Shown one piece after another: positions 27,139-35,113 of a stretch of DNA of 64,000 nucleotides; the stretch's first letter is position 1; every line of letters begins with the position of its first letter. Location of the stretch: the NCBI GenBank assembly GCA_045564915.1, contig JBJLGL010000013.1:1-64000 (forward strand), written 5' to 3'. The DNA comes from JAQWRV01 sp045564915. GTDB lineage: Bacteria; Pseudomonadota; Alphaproteobacteria; Rhodospirillales; Rhodospirillaceae. The notes beneath the pieces are model-generated. The model had not been told where the DNA came from. It was given only the letters and a program-made list of their open reading frames with translations, and made no database searches. The translations under genes and the position numbers were made by a program.

Positions 27139-27632
27139 GATACTTGTTGTCTCCTCAAATATTTGCGGCCATATACCAGAACAGTCAAAAAGATTGAATA
27201 GACGCTATTTCACGGACAAAAGCGTTCAGAAAAACTTTTTTCGCAGAAGTTTATCCTTAACAGATTCTAAGCCCGTGTTCGCACTATTTAATCCTGACAT
27301 TCTGTCAAGCATCTAATCCAACTCTATTCTTAGTAGTCAAACTTCATACTTCAGCGGGTAATTCGCCGCAGAAACTAATTGAAATATCAATTTCAGATAA
27401 GCATAGGTTGAAAGTTTCTTCTAATCTTCAGATTACGCACATCAATCATGTGGATAGGAATAGACAAGGATACCATAGCGGTAACAAAGATTGAGTTAAC
27501 GCCATGCTGTCAAAGCCACAGTAGTTTGAGAAGATTTAATTAGATACATAACCCTACCCCCGCCCATTAAGAGCGGGGGTTTTGAGTTGTTATTTCAGAA
27601 AACTGCTAGACTTCCGAACAAAATCTAACCTT
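27139..27632. other. Intergenic region with an orphan plus-strand terminator
   Basis: Between the transhydrogenase start and companion C stop lie 494 bases without an assigned gene. A clear terminator for plus-strand transcription sits at 27557-27583, although no plus-strand gene precedes it. A 31-codon plus-strand frame (27448-27543, beginning Met-Trp-Ile-Gly-Ile-Asp) ends 13 bases before that hairpin but has no ribosome binding site. Either a small RNA or a minor peptide could account for the terminator. The left side must also hold the promoter for the transhydrogenase gene. Confidence 0.4.
27557..27583 (+). terminator. Strong rho-independent terminator without an obvious gene
   Basis: CCCCCGC (27557-27563) pairs with GCGGGGG (27573-27579) around a nine-base loop, followed by TTTTG on the plus strand. 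On the minus strand the sequence after the stem is TAGGGTTATG, a poor U-tract. However, companion gene C ends only 50 bases away on that strand, so a role there as a weak terminator cannot be excluded. Confidence 0.6.
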
Positions 27633-28001
27633 TTAACCCTTATCCATTTTCCGCGCCGTACCAAATTTACGATGACCACTGGTGTCACGAGCAAGAACAG
27701 AATACACGCGATGAACAAGAGCATCCTGCTCGGCTTGCCAAGCCGCTTTTTCCTCTTCAGTCGGAATATATTGCTCAATAGCCTCTTTCGTGACCGGCTT
27801 CTTTGCCTCGAGAAGACTTTCGACGATACGATTACGTTGGCGATCCGTCCATATTTCAGAACCAAGGGAGTAAACAATTTGCATCAAGTTATCAACATGC
27901 GCATCAGTTAGATAAACACCTGACGGTGCATCGGTCTGGATATAATCTGACGTGTAGGCAGGCTGGTCGAAACGCTTTGGTGACCTCATTTTTTCAGCCA
28001 T
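27633..28001 (-). CDS. Small companion protein of the exported methyltransferase cassette, copy C
   Basis: The 122-residue third member of the family contains PAYTSDYIQTD near residues 14-24, AHVDNLM near 34-40, LGSEIWTDRQRNRIVESLL at 46-64, and PTEEEKAAWQAEQD near 80-93 followed by HRVYSVLARDT. No signal peptide is present. AAGGAGA precedes the ATG. Unlike copies A and B, it lies downstream of its methyltransferase (paralogue 4, 80 bases away), so gene order within the cassette is not fixed although the association is kept. Confidence 0.8.
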   Translation of the reverse strand: MAEKMRSPKRFDQPAYTSDYIQTDAPSGVYLTDAHVDNLMQIVYSLGSEIWTDRQRNRIVESLLEAKKPVTKEAIEQYIPTEEEKAAWQAEQDALVHRVYSVLARDTSGHRKFGTARKMDKG

Positions 28002-28081
28002 GACGATTCTCCTTTGTATCGGCCTATACGAAACACTTCGAAAGATTCTTTATATGCCTCGTATGGCGTATGACATTTTTC

Positions 28082-29260
28082 CTAAACTGGCTTTACGCCA
28101 ACAATATAGTTTTGGCTGCCAGCATATTTAGGTCCCTTTGTGGAACTAACGTTAAGTCCCGCTGCCTTAAAAGCATTACTAAAATCATACTCAGCATAAG
28201 GAATATAATGAACTTCCGTATTCCACTGATCGGTCCACCAAACACGCCACCGTGCATATGCTGTATTACGCGGCTTCCGGACCAAGAATGAACCATCGAT
28301 CGCCAAAAATTTACCGCCGGGCCGTAATACTCGATGAACCTCACGAATGATTTCGTTAGCCGCTTCAATTGTCACTTCGTGGAATAAGATGAAGGCAGTA
28401 ACCATATCAAAATGATTATCAGGAAATTTCGTATCCTCTGCCAAGCGCTGAGCGAAATTGACATCGATGCCTAAGTCCACTGCACGCATGTGAGCATACC
28501 GCACCATCGGTGCCCCAACATCAATTCCCCAGACTTCTGCTTCTGGGAATCTTTCTTTAAGCCCCATGGCACTTTGGCCAACGCTACAGCCAAGATCGAG
28601 ACAACGTGACACACGCCCATCATCTGGCACCGGAGCAGAATTCGCTATATCGGCATGCATGCCATCTTGGTCATTGTTGTGAATCCAAAGGTTATTAGTA
28701 CCGTAGTGGTACATATGTCCTGCAAATGGATCACCAACGTAGCCACCCGGCTGATTGTGAATTTCCCAGGCGGTATAAGGTGGAATATACATATCCGGGT
28801 TCAATTCCAACGACCCAGGACCAGCTTTATCAGCCGCTGCCATTTCTGATAAATAGCGATCAGCATCACCATGAAAAGCGTCTTGTAGATCCCGCCACAT
28901 AGCCAATTGATTCGTTATCCAAGCATGAGTCTGATTCATAATAATCGGATCGGATTCCAGCATTGAAATCGCCTCTTCCATCGAGACTTCATCACGCGGG
29001 TTCAGGCCAGCTTCCTCAAAAATCTGCCTCGCGCGGCGGGTAGCTGCCCGTTGGAAATCCGTATTAATGAAATCCCGTAATGAGGTACGGAAATCTTCGA
29101 GACTCTCCAAGTCACGTGTTGGTAAGCGCTCAAGCCGATCGATCTGGCCTCGGAGTTGAACATCTCCGGCAAACTTGGCATGAGCCTTCATACTTGTAAG
29201 TAACATTGAACCTGCTGCGGCAGTTGCGCCGAGCAGTTTACGACGATCTATTGTAGGCAT
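28082..29260 (-). CDS. Tat-signal class I SAM-dependent methyltransferase, paralogue 4
   Basis: The 392-residue protein begins MPTIDRRKLLGATAAAG with a classical Tat leader and likely cleavage after KAHA near residue 29. The family block reads HNQPGGYVG and GHMYHYGTN. SAM motif I is DLGCSVG near 220, with serine for the second glycine. VWGIDVG, FDMVTAFILFHE and RVLRPGG follow. I chose the ATG at 29260 because GGGAGG precedes it and the leader starts there; the frame is open to 29305. It is followed by companion C. The C-terminal part (YAEYDFSNAFKAAGLNV) matches the ends of the paralogues. Confidence 0.85.
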   Translation of the reverse strand: MPTIDRRKLLGATAAAGSMLLTSMKAHAKFAGDVQLRGQIDRLERLPTRDLESLEDFRTSLRDFINTDFQRAATRRARQIFEEAGLNPRDEVSMEEAISMLESDPIIMNQTHAWITNQLAMWRDLQDAFHGDADRYLSEMAAADKAGPGSLELNPDMYIPPYTAWEIHNQPGGYVGDPFAGHMYHYGTNNLWIHNNDQDGMHADIANSAPVPDDGRVSRCLDLGCSVGQSAMGLKERFPEAEVWGIDVGAPMVRYAHMRAVDLGIDVNFAQRLAEDTKFPDNHFDMVTAFILFHEVTIEAANEIIREVHRVLRPGGKFLAIDGSFLVRKPRNTAYARWRVWWTDQWNTEVHYIPYAEYDFSNAFKAAGLNVSSTKGPKYAGSQNYIVGVKPV

Positions 29261-29561
29261 AACAAGCCTCCCTTTGTGCAATCGGTTAATGAAGTACTGC
29301 AACAAACTGGAACGAGCACCGCGACTAACGGCTAGTGATATAATCAGCTATAAAAATGGGCTTGACGTCACGTATCGTAACCCGCAAAGCCATGCACAAC
29401 AATAAGGAATGGCAATAATTGCTAGTCTTTGTGATAAATAAATACGTCTAATGCTAGCTAAGATGGCGTACCCTAGCCTATCATTATTCTAGAAGGCGCC
29501 AATTTCATCAAAGCCTTAAGCTTGAGATTTAGCTACTTTAAGGGTTTGCTGGCTAGGTTTC
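29261..29561. promoter_or_regulatory. Upstream region of methyltransferase 4 and 3' side of the Tsx-like gene
   Basis: These 301 bases must contain the promoter for methyltransferase 4 and companion C. The eight-base palindrome TGACGTCA occurs near 29359, a possible regulator site, but it could be chance. I see no clear terminator after the Tsx-like gene and no ORF. Confidence 0.3.
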
Positions 29562-30368
29562 CTAAAATCTATATGCAAAGAGGGCTTGTGGAGCGAACTC
29601 GTCTGTCATGCGATCACCAAGTTTATTGATCCAAATCGAGAGCTCAAGACCGATAAATACCCTCCCCGGGGTTCCGTTTAGCGCTTTACCTATATCCCAG
29701 CGGATCTGTTCCTGATTGAGGACATGCGAAGCAACCTGATTACCCAGGGTGTCACGTCTCTTATGAATGTATTCCAGATGACCGTTTACCGCAAAGTCAA
29801 GTTTGCCTATAGAAAACGGATAGCCCCAATTGAAATCAACCATAACGCTATCTCCTTGCTTAGGCGCACCACCTTTTGCCAAGCCCGCGTTATCATCGAT
29901 GTAAGCGGTGATATCAAGATTAGCAAAGTCAAATCCGGGAAGAGATAAGCCAAAGCGGATACCTGGCAAATATTTGACGACCTTCGCATCTAAATCCCAA
30001 TTGATCCCTGCAATCACTCCTATATCGGCAAGGATACCTTTAGAAAATTTTCTTTTTTTAATTTTACTGAAGCTGAAATTAGCATAATATTCTGCATAAA
30101 TATCCCACTTGTTATAAAACTGCGTAGTACTCTTCGCGAGATCAATAAAAAAGTAATTATCGCCATAAGCCCAGCCATCAGAATGCTCGATAGTAAAAAC
30201 AACTGTGGAATTATCTCCACCGCCAGCAAAAGTAGGTGTATCAATCACACCAAAGTTCGATTGAAACTCGGTAACTGCCCAATCAAACCCCATCGCAGGA
30301 TAGGAGTTGCATGCAAGAATAAATGTGCCCACAAGAAGCTTGGTTAATATGCTGTATTTCTTTTCCAT
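29562..30368 (-). CDS. Tsx-like outer-membrane channel protein
   Basis: The 268-residue protein has a Sec signal peptide (KLLVGTFILACNSYPAMG, cleavage near residue 27) and a beta-barrel pattern of alternating aromatic strands. It ends in Phe (ALFAYRF), the usual outer-membrane assembly signal. Segments such as AVTEFQSNFG, WAYGDNYFFIDLA and NKWDIYAEYYANFSFSK near 66-105 resemble the nucleoside-specific channel Tsx/OmpK family. The channel may admit nucleosides or other small molecules; specificity cannot be told. It is a single gene facing left, between methyltransferase 4 and the divergent DUF1330 gene. Confidence 0.78.
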   Translation of the reverse strand: MEKKYSILTKLLVGTFILACNSYPAMGFDWAVTEFQSNFGVIDTPTFAGGGDNSTVVFTIEHSDGWAYGDNYFFIDLAKSTTQFYNKWDIYAEYYANFSFSKIKKRKFSKGILADIGVIAGINWDLDAKVVKYLPGIRFGLSLPGFDFANLDITAYIDDNAGLAKGGAPKQGDSVMVDFNWGYPFSIGKLDFAVNGHLEYIHKRRDTLGNQVASHVLNQEQIRWDIGKALNGTPGRVFIGLELSIWINKLGDRMTDEFAPQALFAYRF

Positions 30369-30633
30369 ACTCTTAGAGTTTGGCGCGATTAGAGTGGCAT
30401 AGGAAGAAATTATTAGAATTATTCTTAGATGAGGTTTATCGGGCCGTATTGGGAACGCTAAGCATCCTTAACAAAGGTACAAGACACTATTGCGAAACCT
30501 ACATCGATATAAACAGTTGGGAAGATTGAAAAAAGCTGTGAAAATTAAACGCGTCTGGTCAAAGGCGGAAGTTTTTTCATTATTCCTGCTACTATGACTA
30601 GATAGGATTTTTTCTTGGTAATAGGAGACAGGG

Positions 30634-31053
30634 ATGGCGACTAAGCTCTTACCACTTATGGCATATGCTGCGGCAATTCTATTGCTCAGTCCGTTTCAAG
30701 GCACCCAAGCTCAAAGCAGATCAGGTGTTGAACAGCAGAATCTTGCTAAAGGATATATCTTGATTGAGCATGAGGTGCCTACTCGTGCCATAATAGATGT
30801 CTTAAAACCCTACAGCTTAGTTACACGGCCCCTTCTCGAGCTCTACGGAGGCAAGTTCATTGTCAGTGGAGGCAAAAATCGCGAGACGCTTGAAGGGGAA
30901 TGGTTGCCACCCTTCATGGTCATTCTAGAGTTTCCATCTTACGAGAAAGCCCGCGCATTTTATTATTCAGAGGAATATCAGGCCGTGCTCTCTATCAGGC
31001 TTGAAGCACTCAAAGGATCCCGAGCAATATTAGTCGAGGGCCGGATGGGCTGA
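30634..31053 (+). CDS. DUF1330 domain protein with a signal peptide
   Basis: The 139-residue protein starts with a Sec signal peptide (LLPLMAYAAAILLLSPFQ, cleavage after TQAQS near residue 28). The DUF1330 ferredoxin-like fold follows: GYILIEHEV near 40, LLELYGGKFIVSGGKNRETLEGEW near 65-90, and FPSYEKARAFYYSEEYQ near 100-117. Family members are usually cytoplasmic, about 95 residues, and of unknown function, so the exported form is less usual. AGGAGA precedes the ATG. It lies upstream of a TonB receptor on the same strand, with a 154-base gap. Confidence 0.85.
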   Translation: MATKLLPLMAYAAAILLLSPFQGTQAQSRSGVEQQNLAKGYILIEHEVPTRAIIDVLKPYSLVTRPLLELYGGKFIVSGGKNRETLEGEWLPPFMVILEFPSYEKARAFYYSEEYQAVLSIRLEALKGSRAILVEGRMG

Positions 31054-31216
31054 CTGGCTACGCAAGGCGTGAACTAGTTTGTTGATTATCCGACTAACGA
31101 TGAAGCTGTTTTTGTTTGGGATTGAGTGTATTTTAGCATTCCACAGTGAATATAGTGTCTGCTCTACCAAGTCAGGCTTGTGCGTTTAAATCGGGATCGA
31201 GCAGAGATTGATTAGA

Positions 31217-33364
31217 ATGTGTCGCATAGATTCCCTGTTGGCCTTGGCATTGATGGTGGCCATGACAGCCGCGCAGCCCGCTTTATCCCAAGACTCTTCC
31301 GACGAGGGTACAGGCGTCATCGAGGACGGCGCACGAACCATTTATGGGGAAGCCTATTTCAAGCCTTTCAATGCCGTCATCGTTGAGGATGTCCTAAGAC
31401 GAATCCCTGGCATTCAGGATGTCGTGTCGGATGCGCAGAGTGTATCTACACAACGGGGATTCGGATCTTCCGGCGCTCAAATCCTTTTCAATGGCCGTAG
31501 ACTGTCTGGCAAGAGCATGACCGTTGGCTCGGCGTTGCAACGCATCCAAGTGAGCCAGCTTTTGCAGGTAGAGGTCATACGCGGCACCGTGGCCGGCCTT
31601 GATGTGCGCAGTGAAGGCACTCTGGTGAATATCGTCCTGAAGGAAGAGTTGACCTCTGGTTCGGGCACATTGGAAGGGAGCTGGACAAACTTCACGGGCG
31701 TGAGAGCACGGCCCGGCGGCATCATTTCCTACAGTGGTGACTTTGGCCCGTTGAACTATGCGTTGAGCCTCGAAGCCGAACCGTCTTTCTTTGGCCGTGA
31801 CAGGTTCGGCCTTTTTTATCGGACCGATGTACGTGGTAGCGGCATCCCCAATACGCAACCCTTCCAAATCCTGTATGAGAATCCCCGCAACGTGGGTACG
31901 GACATTATCGCAGCGGGCAGCCTCACCTATGTTTTCGATGGTGGTAACATCCTCAATCTCAATGGCCGCTACGCTGATCAAGGGCGGACCGATACATTTA
32001 CAACCGAACGGTTCGATATTCTCTCAGGAATTGAGATTTCTAACGGATCGCTGTTCAACATCCGGACCCGCAGCATCAAGAACTGGGAGCTGGGCGGTGA
32101 CTATGAGCACATATTCTCTGGTGGAGATACCTTGAAGGTACTCGCGATCTACACCAACAGTTCCGAGAAAGACGCACGCGATTTTTTCAGCACACCGGTT
32201 GGCGGAGCCGAGGTGCTCACCCGTAAACAGCAGCAGCTCCCGGACCGGGTCGAAAAGATCCTGCGTGGAACATACAGGACCCAGCTTTCTCAAGGGCATT
32301 CCTTGGAAGCGGGTGCAGAAGTGGCATTGAATTCAGTCAACTCATTCATTGAGCTTTTCAATGTGAACAACAGCGTCGAAACCAACGTGCCGCTCTTTAA
32401 CCCCGACGGCTCCGTCAAGGAAACGCGTTTTGAATCGTTTCTCACATATTCATGGCAGGCCACTCCATCGTTTCTCATTGAGGGAGCGACGGACACGGAA
32501 TACTCGCGCCTGACCCAATCGGGGAGTGAAATAAACACGCAGCGGTCCTTCTTTTTTGTCAAACCGCGGGTTGATGCGCGATTAGATTACGGAGCCAGAG
32601 CACAGGTCAGGGCTCGGGTGCAGCGCAGTATTAGCCAACTCAACTTTGCGGACTTCATTTCGGGATTCAACACAGATTTCTTGAGGCTCGAGGTGCTGCG
32701 GGCGGGCAATCCTGATCTCGTCCCCGAAAAGGAGTGGCTGTACGAACTGACCCATGAATATAGGCTGCCAGATGATCAGGGGGTCATAACTCTGCGGGGG
32801 TTTTACAAAGATATTTCCTCTCACATTGAGCAAATTCCCATAGGCCAAGGAGTCGTATCTGCCACTGGCAACAACGGCAGTGCGCGCCACTACGGCAGCG
32901 AACTCAGCACGGCCCTCAGGCTAGGGTGGATTGGCCTGCCCACGGCAAGACTCGACGCCAATTTTATCGTGCAAGACTCGCGGGTTACGGACCCCTTTAC
33001 TGGAGAGAAGAGAAATCTATCTGGTATTCCAGTCACAAAATGGTCAGTCGATTATCGGTACGATACCTCGTGGAATAATTTTTCATACGGCCTGACCATC
33101 GATAACCGAGGTGAGTCCGTCTTGGCGTATCCAACCAATATCTTGGACTATAATCCCAAGGTAAATATGGACGGTTTCTTCGAATTGCAGATTTTCGGTG
33201 GTGTTACGCTGCGGTTCGACGCCGAACGGGTCCTCAAGCAAGGAGCGCGCGGAGAGCGCTATATTGCCGATGGGCGCCGTGGTGTCTCCCCCATCACCGC
33301 ACTTCGACTGGTGAAGTCAGTCTTTCCACGCAAATATAAGGTAAGTTTGCGCGGGACGTTTTAG
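31217..33364 (+). CDS. TonB-dependent outer-membrane receptor
   Basis: The 715-residue receptor has a signal peptide (LLALALMVAMTAAQPALS), a plug domain near residues 40-150 (EVLRRIPGIQDV, QRGFGSSGAQILFNGRRLSG, VEVIRGTVAGLDVRSEGTLVNI) and a 22-strand-type barrel ending in Phe (KVSLRGTF). It imports an unknown compound using TonB energy. I saw no TonB box I could name. A TTG at 31208 would add three residues; the ATG at 31217 is preferred. The gene is G+C-richer than its surroundings (68% in the 60 bases from 32881), suggesting transfer. It ends 20 bases from the convergent DUF1838 gene. Confidence 0.9.
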   Translation: MCRIDSLLALALMVAMTAAQPALSQDSSDEGTGVIEDGARTIYGEAYFKPFNAVIVEDVLRRIPGIQDVVSDAQSVSTQRGFGSSGAQILFNGRRLSGKSMTVGSALQRIQVSQLLQVEVIRGTVAGLDVRSEGTLVNIVLKEELTSGSGTLEGSWTNFTGVRARPGGIISYSGDFGPLNYALSLEAEPSFFGRDRFGLFYRTDVRGSGIPNTQPFQILYENPRNVGTDIIAAGSLTYVFDGGNILNLNGRYADQGRTDTFTTERFDILSGIEISNGSLFNIRTRSIKNWELGGDYEHIFSGGDTLKVLAIYTNSSEKDARDFFSTPVGGAEVLTRKQQQLPDRVEKILRGTYRTQLSQGHSLEAGAEVALNSVNSFIELFNVNNSVETNVPLFNPDGSVKETRFESFLTYSWQATPSFLIEGATDTEYSRLTQSGSEINTQRSFFFVKPRVDARLDYGARAQVRARVQRSISQLNFADFISGFNTDFLRLEVLRAGNPDLVPEKEWLYELTHEYRLPDDQGVITLRGFYKDISSHIEQIPIGQGVVSATGNNGSARHYGSELSTALRLGWIGLPTARLDANFIVQDSRVTDPFTGEKRNLSGIPVTKWSVDYRYDTSWNNFSYGLTIDNRGESVLAYPTNILDYNPKVNMDGFFELQIFGGVTLRFDAERVLKQGARGERYIADGRRGVSPITALRLVKSVFPRKYKVSLRGTF

Positions 33365-33384
33365 GTAAGGCCGACGAACAATGG

Positions 33385-34260
33385 CTAAATCAGAGTGTTG
33401 CCCTCCCAGGACTGCCAGTCGGAGAGGAACTTAGGTTCCCTCTCCCGGATGGCAGCCAAGGTGTCATCGGGCATCTCGTCAAAACCCGCTACCTTTTGGC
33501 CGGTACCGCGACCCGGCATAAGGCCGTCGTGGTCGCCCATCTCTTGCCAGGCGCGCCAATCAATATAATCCTGGATAGCGTATGAACTCGGCACGTTGTG
33601 AAGATCCGGCTCGGCTAGATGGCGATAACTACAATGGTATTGAACGTAATCGTAGAACACCAAGAGTTTGCCTCCAGCACCGGGGAACCTAGCGGACAAA
33701 TCGTGATTGATGAACACGTCATCGCCAACTACCCGAGCCGGACCGACCTTGTGCTTGATAGGTAACTCTTGGTCATTCTGCAACATGGAGTGCACAGTAT
33801 GCACCGTTGTCACCGGACCGGACTTGAGGTGCTCTACGTCGTTGAGGGCCCCTGTATAGGGGTTCTTGAGTTTATCGATCACTTTACCTGTTTCCATGTC
33901 ACAGTGAAACGCTACTTCTCTACGGGACATAGTGTAGGAGCCTTCGCCATTGTTAGAGTGCTCCACGATAAGGGCACCTTTGGACGTATGTAGTGGTGTA
34001 ATCTCTTTGCCGACGATGCCGTAGCGGTAGATCTCGTGCCACGCCATGACTACTTCATTGCCGGTGCTCCCTGCAGCACGAATGAAGGCATGGAAGAGAC
34101 CTTCCTCTGTTTTCAGATCCAACTCGAACGTTGAACCATGCGCTGCTGAAATAATCCCGCTGCTATTTAAGGGTGACTTAGCCGCCATTAGCCCGGTTGC
34201 ATATCCGCCGAGCCCAGCTATACCGATAGTCGTAGCTCTACGGGAAACTTTCGTAGTCAT
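33385..34260 (-). CDS. Tat-signal DUF1838 family protein, copy 1
   Basis: The 291-residue product starts MTTKVSRRATTIGIAGLGG, a Tat leader. The DUF1838 pattern follows: SRREVAFHCDMETGKVIDK near 105-123, then LKNPYTGALNDVEHLKSGPVT. The centre has paired acid and His-rich segments, and the C-terminal part is SDWQSWEG. The function of DUF1838 is unknown. I chose the ATG at 34260 because the leader is conventional from there; an in-frame ATG at 34308 would add 16 basic residues and cross the 25-base repeat. It follows the double-glycine-leader peptide gene by 104 bases on the same strand, and the same 25-base element sits ahead of both. Confidence 0.82.
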   Translation of the reverse strand: MTTKVSRRATTIGIAGLGGYATGLMAAKSPLNSSGIISAAHGSTFELDLKTEEGLFHAFIRAAGSTGNEVVMAWHEIYRYGIVGKEITPLHTSKGALIVEHSNNGEGSYTMSRREVAFHCDMETGKVIDKLKNPYTGALNDVEHLKSGPVTTVHTVHSMLQNDQELPIKHKVGPARVVGDDVFINHDLSARFPGAGGKLLVFYDYVQYHCSYRHLAEPDLHNVPSSYAIQDYIDWRAWQEMGDHDGLMPGRGTGQKVAGFDEMPDDTLAAIREREPKFLSDWQSWEGNTLI

Positions 34261-34261
34261 A

Positions 34262-34286
34262 CTAACAGCCTTTGTATTCTTTCTTC
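34262..34286 (-). repeat. 25-base direct repeat, copy beside the DUF1838 start
   Basis: These 25 bases are identical to 34737-34761. This copy ends one base before the DUF1838 ATG on the minus strand and includes the purine-rich AAAGG that may serve in ribosome binding. The repeat's strand is the minus-strand leader. Two identical leaders ahead of neighbouring genes suggest a duplication of a 5' region or recombination between the genes. Confidence 0.85.
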
Positions 34287-34364
34287 TCGGTTTTTCACCG
34301 TTTTGCATCTACAGGTAGTCTCAGCAGTTGGTGCAATAGACGTTTATCCCTGGTCGCTAATTAT

Positions 34365-34715
34365 CTAGCCGTCGTTCCAATCTTCATCTGTTCCGGCTTC
34401 CTTGAAACCCATATCCGCTTTCGCTTCACCGGTGTCTTTTACAGCCTGCGCTGCTGCTGGCTGGTCCGGTATGAAAGGCCCCGGTGACCCCATTTCCGCT
34501 TTTTCTCCTGGGTTGTGTGCGTCTTTATCTGCCGATATTACAATGGAATCACCTGGTGACGACATGTCAGGCCCGTCGACGCCGCCAAGGCTAAGGAGCG
34601 AATCTGGTTCCATTGACGCATGGTCTGCTTCAAGGGGCCTTCCCGCGCCACCTGCGACTTTATCCAAGTCACTCATAGTCAACTCGTCTTTATCTTTCTT
34701 GTCGTCTGGTGTCAT
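34365..34715 (-). CDS. Putative double-glycine-leader peptide (NHLP/Nif11-like precursor)
   Basis: The 116-residue protein has a short N-terminal leader ending in a double glycine: ELTMSDLDKVAGG at residues 11-23, matching the E-L-x(5)-LDxVxGG pattern of Nif11/NHLP-type leaders removed by C39 peptidase-transporters. The remaining 93 residues are rich in Asp, Glu, Gly, Pro and Ala, lack cysteine, and end in DEDWNDG. That is long and cysteine-free for a typical modified peptide, so the mature part may be secreted unmodified or the leader match may be fortuitous. AGGGGAG precedes the ATG. It is upstream of the DUF1838 gene. No C39 transporter or modifying enzyme is recognisable nearby. Confidence 0.6.
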   Translation of the reverse strand: MTPDDKKDKDELTMSDLDKVAGGAGRPLEADHASMEPDSLLSLGGVDGPDMSSPGDSIVISADKDAHNPGEKAEMGSPGPFIPDQPAAAQAVKDTGEAKADMGFKEAGTDEDWNDG

Positions 34716-34736
34716 GTTGATACTCCCCTTTAGCCG

Positions 34737-34761
34737 CTAACAGCCTTTGTATTCTTTCTTC
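34737..34761 (-). repeat. 25-base direct repeat, copy upstream of the leader-peptide gene
   Basis: Identical to 34262-34286, with the starts 475 bases apart. It lies 21 bases before the ATG of the leader-peptide gene on the minus strand. The bases around the two copies differ, so the identity stops at the element. It may mark the boundary of a duplicated 5' region or a shared regulatory leader. Confidence 0.85.
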
Positions 34762-34937
34762 AAACACTCACGGGCTTGGTCATGGGGTCCACCGCGCCCA
34801 TGACCATATCGGGTAGCGTAAACCCTTAGGCTTGTCGGAGACAATCGCCTTTTCGGTAGACGAAACAAGCGCCAAGAGGGCTAAAGGCGGGACAAAAATG
34901 ACCGTAAGTCCTTGTTTTTATTGTATAAAAAATGGTT

Positions 34938-35013
34938 TGGTGAGCCCAGCAGGGCTCGAACCTGCGACCCTCTGATTAAAAGTCAGATGCTCTACCACCT
35001 GAGCTATGGGCTC
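34938..35013 (-). tRNA. tRNA-Lys (anticodon UUU)
   Basis: The minus strand folds as a full cloverleaf: acceptor GAGCCCA pairs with TGGGCTC, the D-arm contains GCTCAGGTGGTAGAGC, the anticodon loop CTTTTAA gives UUU, and the T-arm contains GGTTCGAGCCC. The 3' CCA is encoded. The mature end lies near 34941, and the 5' end at 35013. Confidence 0.97.
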
Positions 35014-35113
35014 TCGATACCCGCTTTGGGGCGGTCAATGTGCGGCGCACCATAGGGATGGCCCGGTGATGGGTCAAGACACCGCCAGCGGCCATTTCGA
35101 TTAAATCATTCCT

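Noticed and set aside
27448..27543. 31-codon frame as an insertion-sequence remnant
   Set aside because: The likeness to a transposase start covers only a few residues, and no inverted repeats or other transposase pieces are present.
31394..31981. 195-codon minus-strand frame inside the TonB receptor gene
   Set aside because: Long antisense frames are expected in G+C-rich coding DNA; the receptor frame is clearly the real one.
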